From an uncultured Blautia sp. (GTDB taxonomy: Bacteria; Bacillota; Clostridia; Lachnospirales; Lachnospiraceae), in assembly GCA_937893675.1 (NCBI GenBank), contig CALBGI010000059.1, positions 1 through 11,310 of the forward strand: DNA of 11,310 nucleotides, in the 5' to 3' direction. Below, piece by piece: positions 6,358 through 11,310 of the stretch. The notes beneath the pieces are model-generated. The model worked only from the letters and a program-made list of their open reading frames with translations, had not been told where the DNA came from and did no database searches. The position numbers were made by a program, and so were the translations under genes. Each line of letters opens with the position of its first letter. Positions within the stretch are counted from its first letter, which is position 1.

Positions 6358-6540
6358 TTATCCGCGCCGGAAGTGGCGGCAGTGCTTATGCACATTGGCG
6401 TGGGTAAACGCAAAATTCTTGCAAGCCAGCAATCGGTTCCGTTCTCTGGGGGATTGTCGGGCAACGCTTGCATGATACTTTTTAACAGGTGTTTTTATAT
6501 GGTTATTCGAGTTCAGGTTCCCAAGGGGTATCTTCCTCAT
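6358..6540 (-). CDS. Possible small basic, histidine-rich protein
   Basis: This 60-residue open frame fills the gap between the genes at 6503-6988 and 5788-6327 and overlaps the end of the former by 38 bases. Its ATG at 6540 is preceded by AAAGGAGG with 9 bases of spacing, inside the upstream coding region. The peptide is strongly basic and ends with a cluster of histidines and two cysteines (ACKNFAFTHANVHKHCRHF), which could bind metal or nucleic acid. Without it this dense operon would have an unexplained 175-base gap. I do not recognise the sequence. It could still be a chance frame, because short open frames are common. Confidence 0.45.
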   Translation of the reverse strand: MRKIPLGNLNSNNHIKTPVKKYHASVARQSPRERNRLLACKNFAFTHANVHKHCRHFRRG

Positions 6541-6988
6541 AAGGCGCAGCCTCCTTTTCATTGTCAGCGGACTTGCCGGCAGCCCGTACCGTCAGCAGAA
6601 GGGCATCTTCCCCGACATCGTTGCTGTGGGACTTTCTGGCTCGTTTCTTTTTGCATCTTTCCACGGCTTTGTCATAGTCGTAGCCGATACCAGCTTGCAG
6701 TTTATCCGCAATTTTACGCAGTTTTTCTGCATGGTACTCGTAGGTAGCACGATGGAATCCAGTCAGCTCCCACTGATCGCACACCGATTCCAGAAGCCGG
6801 ACATAGTCCCGCAGTGCATTGACCGTTTTGTAGATATCGCCATAGCAGGTAGTAAAGGTATGGGCGCCATCAAGATCCCGAAAGCAAAAAGTCAGTTCTT
6901 CCCCTAAAAACTGTTCCAGTTGGACTGATTGCGCGATCATTGGCCGAAAAGCTTCCTGGGGCAGTTCGGGCAGTCTGTTTTCATCCAT
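6503..6988 (-). CDS. Uncharacterised protein with basic patch and acidic tail
   Basis: This 161-residue protein has a helical core (about 50-100, including YGDIYKTVNALRDYVRLLES). A segment IGYDYDKAVERCKKKRARK (about 101-119) ends in a strong basic patch, followed by an acidic C-terminal tail (about 143-161). The basic patch could contact nucleic acid and the acidic tail could regulate that, as in some DNA-binding proteins, but this is inference. The ATG at 6988 is chosen because GGGAGG lies 6 bases upstream; the longer frame to 7003 has no such site. It overlaps the end of the gene at 6981-7409 by 8 bases, which suggests coupled translation. The family is not known to me by name. Confidence 0.75.
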   Translation of the reverse strand: MDENRLPELPQEAFRPMIAQSVQLEQFLGEELTFCFRDLDGAHTFTTCYGDIYKTVNALRDYVRLLESVCDQWELTGFHRATYEYHAEKLRKIADKLQAGIGYDYDKAVERCKKKRARKSHSNDVGEDALLLTVRAAGKSADNEKEAAPYEEDTPWEPELE

Positions 6989-7409
6989 TATTATCCTCCC
7001 CATGTTCCGGTACTGGCGGCTGCGGGCCTAAGCCTGCCGCAAACATCTGCACAGCAGTACGGTAGCCAGAGGCGTATGCCTGTTCTAATACAGCAGAATT
7101 GCGGCATTGTACCGCATCCTGATACTGTTCAAAAGCGATGGACGCTTCGTTGGAGAGCAGCGGAAGCAGAGCTTTTTCTTTCTGCTGTACTGCCTGATTA
7201 AAAGGCGAGAGGCGTTTATCGGGCTTGAAAACATCTGCTTCATATTCACCATAATAGAGCGAAGTGAGAAAGTGTTGGTCTGCCGGAAAGGATATAGCAG
7301 ATGGTGCAGGGCGGGAAAGCGCCGCCGCAATGTCTTTGAGTGTGTTGATCAGTGTGGGGAGCTGAACATTAAAAAATCTTTGCCCCATCGCTGTTTCGTG
7401 TAAATTCAT
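6981..7409 (-). CDS. DUF6809-like small protein
   Basis: This 142-residue protein contains a region (about 47-128) that recalls DUF6809: SLYYGEY near 50-56, a helical middle with LLPLLSNEASIAFEQY near 81-96, and a C-terminal SGYRTAVQMFAAGL at about 114-127. Proteins of this type are small, helical and common in clostridial mobile elements; no biochemical function is known to me. The first 45 residues look unrelated, and the tail is rich in proline and acidic residues. The ATG at 7409 has GAAAGGGGG about 9 bases upstream. It follows the cysteine-cluster gene (7445-8128) by 35 bases and overlaps the next gene by 8 bases, so it probably belongs to the same operon. The family call is made from memory of the motif pattern and is uncertain. 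Confidence 0.7.
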   Translation of the reverse strand: MNLHETAMGQRFFNVQLPTLINTLKDIAAALSRPAPSAISFPADQHFLTSLYYGEYEADVFKPDKRLSPFNQAVQQKEKALLPLLSNEASIAFEQYQDAVQCRNSAVLEQAYASGYRTAVQMFAAGLGPQPPVPEHGEDNNG

Positions 7410-7444
7410 AAAATAAGGCCCCCTTTCTAAAAGCCATTTGCCTT

Positions 7445-8128
7445 TTACTGTTCCCTGACAATCCGGTGCAGGTCTGCTAACAGATGCCGGTTATTCTGCT
7501 CATACTGAGGCTGAAAAGGCTGGTCTAAATCAAAATTGTAATAGCGGTAGTAGAGCACCTTGAATACAATGCCTGGCCGCATGGCAGGATCAATGGCGCG
7601 CATCAGTTTGCCCAGTTCGGTAGCGATCTCATATTCCCGCTTTACATATTCTTTGTCTTCCCTCTTAAAATTCTGATACAGCCAGTCCTTGACGGATACC
7701 CGGCTGCCGGTAAAGTGGCTCCGGTGCCGGTCCAGACACAGGCAGTATTCAAAATCACGGCCACGCTCCCCTGGACCTACGGTAAGAGGATAGATACGGC
7801 AGGTACGGGTACGGGCAGGGTAGACGGAACAGCGCCCATCCATAAGGAAGATACAGGAGCCGTTTGGGGCTTTTGTCTTGAGCATATAGATAGGGAAGCC
7901 TTCTTCGGTCAGAGGTTCCGGATCGCAGTAGCGGAACAGAAAATCCTCTATTCCTTCGATGGACTCACCCTTTGTTCGGAGATAGCGAGCCAGACGGTAG
8001 GCATCCAGACTTTCCACCATTACACAGCCTTCGATATTGCGGCAGCACGCCCCGCATTGACGGCAGGAAAAGGTGAACTGGTCTTTGGGGCGGACTGATT
8101 GGATATCATTCATGATTTCTTCATTCAT
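7445..8128 (-). CDS. YkgJ-type cysteine-cluster protein (putative metal binding)
   Basis: This 227-residue protein carries the hallmark CxxCxxCC motif, CRQCGACC at 22-29 (C22, C25, C28, C29). It is followed by C35, then C92, C100 and C110 in a GRCSVYPARTRTCRIYPL segment, and C129/C131. This matches the YkgJ family (Pfam CxxCxxCC), described as a putative zinc- or iron-chelating domain; the true function is unsettled. The protein has no signal peptide and is probably cytoplasmic. The frame is open to 8221, but the ATG at 8128 has GGAGG 6 bases upstream, and the longer version would run through a terminator-like hairpin, so 8128 is chosen. The C-terminal part (about 140-227) has no named domain. 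It lies between the small protein gene at 8233-8478 and the DUF6809-like gene. Confidence 0.87.
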   Translation of the reverse strand: MNEEIMNDIQSVRPKDQFTFSCRQCGACCRNIEGCVMVESLDAYRLARYLRTKGESIEGIEDFLFRYCDPEPLTEEGFPIYMLKTKAPNGSCIFLMDGRCSVYPARTRTCRIYPLTVGPGERGRDFEYCLCLDRHRSHFTGSRVSVKDWLYQNFKREDKEYVKREYEIATELGKLMRAIDPAMRPGIVFKVLYYRYYNFDLDQPFQPQYEQNNRHLLADLHRIVREQ

Positions 8129-8134
8129 TTTGTT

Positions 8135-8139
8135 CCTCC
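8135..8139 (-). promoter_or_regulatory. Ribosome binding site deciding the start at 8128
   Basis: The minus strand reads ATGGAGGAACAAAATG, giving GGAGG with 6 bases of spacing to the ATG at 8128. It directly follows the T-run of the hairpin at 8142-8176, so the shorter of two possible starts is strongly favoured. Confidence 0.75.
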
Positions 8140-8141
8140 AT

Positions 8142-8176
8142 AAAAAGAGCCGTGACGGAATGGTATCCGCCACGGC
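8142..8176 (-). terminator. Terminator-like hairpin abutting the YkgJ-type gene
   Basis: An 11-base stem with one mismatch (8149-8159 against 8166-8176; arms GCCGTGACGGA and TCCGCCACGGC) has a 6-base loop and is followed on the minus strand by TCTTTTT. Only the ribosome binding site lies between it and the start codon at 8128, so no promoter can fit downstream of it. It may end transcripts of the small gene at 8233-8478 or act as an attenuator or processing site. Confidence 0.75.
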
Positions 8177-8232
8177 CAAAACTTGTGGAATAGTCAGCGG
8201 GAGCCGGCTGTTCCAATCCATTTACAGCCCCT

Positions 8233-8478
8233 TCACGCACATGCGGCCAATCTCACAGGGAGCGGACTGACAGCCGCCAGCGGAAAAGGGGACATGGAGA
8301 GATGGTAGTGGGAGTTCTGCGTTTCAAAACGGACGCAATCCTCCGACTCCTCCAGAATTGCTACCACACGCGAAGTGTGGTAGATGTTTCCTCCGGCGTG
8401 CAGAAGCGCACCCCGCCCAACAGACAGTGGACGCAGCAGAGAACCATTCAAAACGATCTGTTTCTTTTCTTTCTTCAT
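8233..8478 (-). CDS. Small conserved-looking protein of unknown function
   Basis: This 81-residue protein reads as a compact beta-rich fold: a short basic start (MKKEKKQ), then RPLSVGRGALLHAGGNIYHTSRVVAILEE and a segment VRFETQNSHYHLS. From memory, small proteins with a similar pattern (RPL.VG..A, TS.VV.I, FET.N..Y.L) occur in clostridial mobile elements without a named domain. The ATG at 8478 is preceded by GGAGG with 9 bases of spacing. It follows the sigma-like gene (8542-9081) by 63 bases that contain no clear terminator or promoter, so the two are probably cotranscribed. The coding region contains a perfect 9-base inverted repeat (8361-8369 against 8375-8383). A role in regulation or DNA binding would be a guess. 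Confidence 0.75.
   Translation of the reverse strand: MKKEKKQIVLNGSLLRPLSVGRGALLHAGGNIYHTSRVVAILEESEDCVRFETQNSHYHLSMSPFPLAAVSPLPVRLAACA
8361..8383 (-). repeat. Perfect inverted repeat inside a coding region
   Basis: CTACCACAC (8361-8369) and GTGTGGTAG (8375-8383) form a perfect 9-base stem with a 5-base loop, TTCGC on the minus strand. It lies within the codons for YHTSRVV of the small protein at 8233-8478. It may be a chance product of coding or a functional RNA or operator structure. Confidence 0.5.
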
Positions 8479-8541
8479 TCGGTTTGACCTCCAATCTTTT
8501 TGAAAATGTGGATGTAAGGGTATTTCTTATCTGTAATGGGT

Positions 8542-9081
8542 TCATCCATAGCAAATATCCAGCAGCACATCATGGACTTCAGCCAGCAACTCTTTAATGC
8601 GCCGCATAGGAACATTCTGGGTGCGGGCAATCTCACGGATGCCATAGCCGCCCTGTTTCAGATGCACAATATCCATTTGCTGCTTAGAGACTCTGCCGGC
8701 CAGCTCGTGGAGCAGAAGATCCATTTCCAACTGCTGCATGATTGGGTCATGGGCAGGAATGGTATCTTCTAAAGGCGCACCATCGGGATATAATCCGACA
8801 TGAATACTGAGAACCTCCATATTGCGCTTGCGGCGCTCCTGGGTGCGGAAGTAATCATAGAGCCGGAATTTCATTTGTCGTGTGGCGATTGTGCTAAAAG
8901 AGAATTTTTGTGCAGATGGAGAGTTGAAGTAATCTTTTACTGCCTTTAAGTATGCGAAAACAACCACATCATAAAATTCATCTTCCGGCAGATGGTTTTC
9001 ATTCAGGAACTTGTAGACCAGTCCGTGATGATCAGTGGCAAATGCCTGTTGTTCTTTGGTTAATGGTACTTCACATAACAT
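8542..9081 (-). CDS. Sigma-70 family RNA polymerase sigma factor-like protein
   Basis: This 179-residue protein has the two-domain layout of short sigma factors. Residues about 7-85 look like region 2: LTKEQQAFATDHHGLVYKFL, then DEFYDVVVFAYLKAVKDY, SFSTIATRQMKFRLYDYFR and a basic RRKR. Residues about 120-175 look like region 4 with a helix-turn-helix: GGYGIREIARTQNVPMRRIKELL. A linker of about 35 residues separates them. It would direct RNA polymerase to particular promoters, possibly those of this element, or act as a regulator derived from a sigma factor. Targets are unknown. The ATG at 9081 has AAGGAGG 8 bases upstream. A terminator-like hairpin (9101-9144) ends just before that site, so production of this regulator may be controlled by read-through. 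No anti-sigma gene is visible next to it. Confidence 0.85.
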   Translation of the reverse strand: MLCEVPLTKEQQAFATDHHGLVYKFLNENHLPEDEFYDVVVFAYLKAVKDYFNSPSAQKFSFSTIATRQMKFRLYDYFRTQERRKRNMEVLSIHVGLYPDGAPLEDTIPAHDPIMQQLEMDLLLHELAGRVSKQQMDIVHLKQGGYGIREIARTQNVPMRRIKELLAEVHDVLLDICYG

Positions 9082-9100
9082 TGTGTTTTCCTCCTTAAAT

Positions 9101-9144
9101 AAAAAAAGAGGGATACCTCCGGTGTGTTAAACCGAAGGCATCCC
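9101..9144 (-). terminator. Intrinsic terminator before the sigma-like gene
   Basis: A 14-base stem with two mismatches (9110-9123 against 9131-9144; arms GGGATACCTCCGGT and ACCGAAGGCATCCC) has a 7-base loop and is followed on the minus strand by CTCTTTTTTT. It begins 41 bases after the stop codon of the gene at 9185-10018. The ribosome binding site of the sigma-like gene follows within a few bases. This is the best-formed terminator in the window. Confidence 0.85.
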
Positions 9145-9184
9145 TTTGTTCATGTGTCATGTGGCGCAGGCCACATCAGAATAC

Positions 9185-10018
9185 TTATGCGGGCAGCTGC
9201 TCGCAGTCACCATTGATCTGGCTGACAGTATAGTGACCGTCTGCCGGCTCGTTGGTCATGGCGCCAGGCTCGATTACATAATCGCAGCCGGTGTCGCGCT
9301 GCTCCTCAGTGATCTCGGCACGCTGCTGGAGCAGGAGTTTGATCTGCTCCTTAAAACTGTTGGCGTAAGCCTGGATCTGAGCCAGCTCCTCGCCCTGGAA
9401 ATCCTGCAGCAGTTTGAAGGTAGCAACACTGTAGTCATTGGTGCCGTTGTTCTCACGCTTGAGACCAATCTGCACGATACTGCCGTAAGTGGCGCGGCGG
9501 CGGAGCATAAAGGCCCGGTTCAGAAATTCCTTGAAGGGCTTGATGCTGGTAGGAGGCAGATTTACCTGCAGAGGCATGTACTCACCACTGCGAAGCAGGT
9601 AGAGCACACGCATATTTTTACAGGCTTTTCCTTTGCTGCCATCAGGTGCAGAACCAAAGCGGTTCATCACGCAGGCAGCACAGGCGCCTCCGGGAGTGCC
9701 GATGCCAACCTTGCCATCCACAGAAGAACAAAGCGGTGTGGTATCGTCGTCATATTCGCTGCCAGCCGGCCAGTAGGCGCAGGTGGCGTGGTTATGCAGA
9801 ATGACGCCTACCAGATTCTTTTCATAGTCGGGATTGTCCGGATCATCGGACGGCATCTCAAATTGGAGTGTGCCGCCGGCGGGAATCTTGACACGCTGAA
9901 AGCTCATCTGCAGACCATCGGCGTCCTCAGCCAGTTCCTCGGCGCTGAAATCGCCTTCGATCATAGTGGGGAGCATGAATTTTTCCTGTTTCATCAAATC
10001 GTTGTTCTGATTATACAT
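9185..10018 (-). CDS. Four-cysteine protein of phage/plasmid type, possible ssDNA-binding role
   Basis: This 277-residue protein has a central cysteine set, C97 (PLCSSVDG), C113 and C116 (GACAAC) and C133 (KGKACKN), that looks like a zinc-binding site. It is followed by LLRSGEYMPLQVNLPPTSIKP (141-161), a conserved-looking FKEFLNR segment and IVQIGLKR (181-188). The C-terminal part (about 205-240) is helical. From memory, proteins with this pattern occur in phages and mobile elements of Firmicutes, often near recombination genes, and are usually labelled hypothetical. A single-strand DNA-binding or recombination role is only an inference. The ATG at 10018 has AAGGAGG at good spacing. It lies 38 bases downstream of the DUF932 gene, so the two are probably cotranscribed, and it is followed by the terminator at 9101-9144. 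Confidence 0.75.
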   Translation of the reverse strand: MYNQNNDLMKQEKFMLPTMIEGDFSAEELAEDADGLQMSFQRVKIPAGGTLQFEMPSDDPDNPDYEKNLVGVILHNHATCAYWPAGSEYDDDTTPLCSSVDGKVGIGTPGGACAACVMNRFGSAPDGSKGKACKNMRVLYLLRSGEYMPLQVNLPPTSIKPFKEFLNRAFMLRRRATYGSIVQIGLKRENNGTNDYSVATFKLLQDFQGEELAQIQAYANSFKEQIKLLLQQRAEITEEQRDTGCDYVIEPGAMTNEPADGHYTVSQINGDCEQLPA

Positions 10019-10049
10019 AGTGGTTCCTCCTTAAAAATTGTGATGGTTG

Positions 10050-10071
10050 CAGATGGTCAGGCGGCCATCTG
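10050..10071 (-). repeat. Hairpin spanning the stop codon of the DUF932 gene
   Basis: CAGATGG (10050-10056) and CCATCTG (10065-10071) form a perfect 7-base stem whose 8-base loop contains the TGA stop codon (minus strand, 10059-10057). A T-run occurs only 14 bases further on, so it is not a standard terminator. It could affect coupling to the next gene or be a chance structure. Confidence 0.45.
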
Positions 10072-11130
10072 ATTGATACGGTTCCACTGCTGTCGGGGCA
10101 TGGACAGGATATTGTATCCGATCCCCTCCAGGGCAGTGGCGCGGTCATAGCTGTCCACATCCTGACTAAAGCGTGTTACGGCATTGGATAGCCCATAGAG
10201 GGTCAGATCTTTGCCTTCAATCAGACGCTGCAGAACGCCGGTGCTTTCTTCCTCGGTGATATTGAAATCCTTGCTTGCCAGACGGACAACGCCGGGAATA
10301 TCAGTGGTATTCATCTGAACGGTTGTGGCTTCACGCATCATGCCAACTACCCGTGTAAACCGCGTTTCATCCACGGCAGCCATCACGGTATCTTTGATCT
10401 TCATGGCAAATGCGTGGTCATCAGCGGCCAATGTCTCCTGTGAGAACAGTTGGAAGTTTTCATCTGCCTCATTGACCCGGCCGATGTGAGTGCGGCGAGT
10501 CTGGGCATCGTTGACGACCATGCCGTTACTGCATACCAGCCGATAGACCAAAGGCTGGATGTTGACGGAACCCAGTCCAACTTCACTATTGCTGATGATA
10601 ACGCCGGACTGTACGATGTCACCGGGTACAACTTCGGCTTCAAGCCGCTTGTTGACTACCTTGATGTACATACGGCTGTCCGTGATCTGGCAGCTTTCAA
10701 AATAGGCATCCTCCATTTGCTGAATGACAGGGAGGACGATCTCTGCAATGTCCAGATTGTCAATGCGGCGATAGCGGTTGCTCAAAAACGCCCGTACAGT
10801 GCCATCCAGAGTACGGACCATACGCTGGGTCGGTTCCCGCTGGAACCAGGAATTCACATTCTCCGCCAGCAGTTCCGGATAATCGGAAAGCATACGGTCA
10901 TAGTAAGCAGCCGGAATCTTCAAATGTGTGCCGATCTGCCGGTGGGCGATCTGGTTGATCTCCAGTGGCTCCACCAGTGGGTCATCGTGGTCATCAAAGG
11001 TATGGAGATAAAGTTGAGAACCAAAAGGTTCTACTTGAAGCCGACGGGTATCAAGCAAATAGTCTTGCTTGAGTTTGGATTGGCGTTCAATCTGCTGTGC
11101 CATTTCCACGATGGTAAGTCCTGATTTCAT
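10057..11130 (-). CDS. DUF932 (phage/plasmid-like) protein
   Basis: This 357-residue protein matches the DUF932 family, found in phages, plasmids and integrative elements and often near DNA replication or recombination genes; the molecular role is not settled. Recognisable segments are FLSNRYRRIDN at 115-125, SNSEVGLGS at 181-189, VCSNGMV at 199-205, and a conserved C-terminal stretch AVTRFSQDVDSYDRATALE (317-335) followed by GIGYNIL. The length is usual for the family. It is soluble, with no signal peptide. The ATG at 11130 is preceded by AAAGGAG, but at 12 bases, longer than usual; no better in-frame start is seen. Upstream lies the end of another gene (stop at 11176) with 45 bases between. 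Downstream is the four-cysteine protein gene, and the pair supports a plasmid-, phage- or ICE-derived region. Confidence 0.92.
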   Translation of the reverse strand: MKSGLTIVEMAQQIERQSKLKQDYLLDTRRLQVEPFGSQLYLHTFDDHDDPLVEPLEINQIAHRQIGTHLKIPAAYYDRMLSDYPELLAENVNSWFQREPTQRMVRTLDGTVRAFLSNRYRRIDNLDIAEIVLPVIQQMEDAYFESCQITDSRMYIKVVNKRLEAEVVPGDIVQSGVIISNSEVGLGSVNIQPLVYRLVCSNGMVVNDAQTRRTHIGRVNEADENFQLFSQETLAADDHAFAMKIKDTVMAAVDETRFTRVVGMMREATTVQMNTTDIPGVVRLASKDFNITEEESTGVLQRLIEGKDLTLYGLSNAVTRFSQDVDSYDRATALEGIGYNILSMPRQQWNRINQMAA

Positions 11131-11175
11131 TCGTCAAGTTCACTCCTTTCTCTGTGTTCCTTGGCATCAGAAGCA

Positions 11176-11310
11176 TTACCAGGACACCTGAATGCCCTGG
11201 GCAGTGACTTCAGCAGCCAGACCATTGCTTTCCAGAACCTCTGCCAGACGGGGCCAGTAGACCTTCTGGGGAAAGTTGTTCAGATGCTCCTGAGAAACAG
11301 CATCTTCGCC
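11176..11310 (-). CDS. C-terminal end of an unidentified protein (cut by the window edge)
   Basis: On the minus strand the last 44 codons of an open frame run in from the right edge and end at TAA (11178-11176). The visible peptide includes EHLNNFPQKVYWPRLAEVLE and ends with QGIQVSW. It is too short to assign a family. Coding character is supported by the continuous frame and by the position 45 bases before the DUF932 gene, in the same orientation and probably the same operon. Confidence 0.6.
   Translation of the reverse strand, partial: GEDAVSQEHLNNFPQKVYWPRLAEVLESNGLAAEVTAQGIQVSW

Noticed and set aside
8129..8221. N-terminal extension of the YkgJ-type gene by 31 residues
   Set aside because: The extension would run through a terminator-like hairpin and the ribosome binding site. 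The ATG at 8128 is much better supported.
9146..10072. Long open frame on the plus strand (308 codons)
   Set aside because: It lies entirely opposite a well-supported minus-strand gene with a good ribosome binding site and a conserved-looking protein. The plus-strand product shows no recognisable motif.
10450..11124. Plus-strand open frame of 224 codons
   Set aside because: It is antisense to the DUF932 gene, whose family motifs are clear, and shows no domain of its own.
1..11310. CRISPR array, insertion sequence, integrase or tRNA attachment site
   Set aside because: No regularly spaced repeats, transposase or recombinase motifs, terminal inverted repeats or tRNA-like sequence were found by eye.

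Overview
The window looks like part of a mobile or accessory region (integrative conjugative element, large plasmid or similar) from a gut-type Firmicute of class Clostridia, plausibly Oscillospiraceae or Lachnospiraceae. This is inferred from strong AGGAGG-type ribosome binding sites before almost every gene, mixed base composition with an AT-rich intergenic end, and families typical of clostridial elements: a DUF932 phage/plasmid-like protein, a short sigma-70-like factor, a CxxCxxCC (YkgJ-type) protein, DUF4313-like domains and an AAA ATPase with a DUF4143-type C-terminus. No relaxase, conjugation gene, integrase, transposase, tRNA, rRNA or CRISPR array is visible, so the type of element cannot be named.

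Every gene I support is on the minus strand, so transcription runs from the right edge to the left. From right to left: the C-terminal end of an unknown protein (11176-11310); a DUF932 protein (10057-11130); a four-cysteine protein (9185-10018); a sigma-like factor (8542-9081); a small conserved-looking protein (8233-8478); a YkgJ-type cysteine-cluster protein (7445-8128); then a compact, partly overlapping cluster of small proteins (5300-7409), including a possible 60-residue basic peptide gene.

Next comes a self-contained unit: a DUF4143-type ATPase (3952-5181) with its own candidate promoter, a palindrome around the -10 box and a terminator. After it lies a group of five uncharacterised proteins (269-3850). 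Two of these carry DUF4313-like domains. A second module appears once fused to a DUF4313-like domain (gene 952-1659) and once as a separate, translationally coupled gene (1788-2111) directly after another DUF4313-like gene (2108-3202). The group ends at a terminator (211-256). An AT-rich stretch (1-210) follows, with candidate promoters for a gene that would begin at the left edge.

A recurring feature is an intrinsic-terminator-like hairpin whose T-run ends just before the next gene's ribosome binding site, leaving no room for a promoter. It occurs before the genes starting at 3850, 8128 and 9081, and it suggests regulated read-through, leaky termination or RNA processing within a long operon. 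Most functions here are unknown. Family calls rest on motifs read by eye, without database searches.
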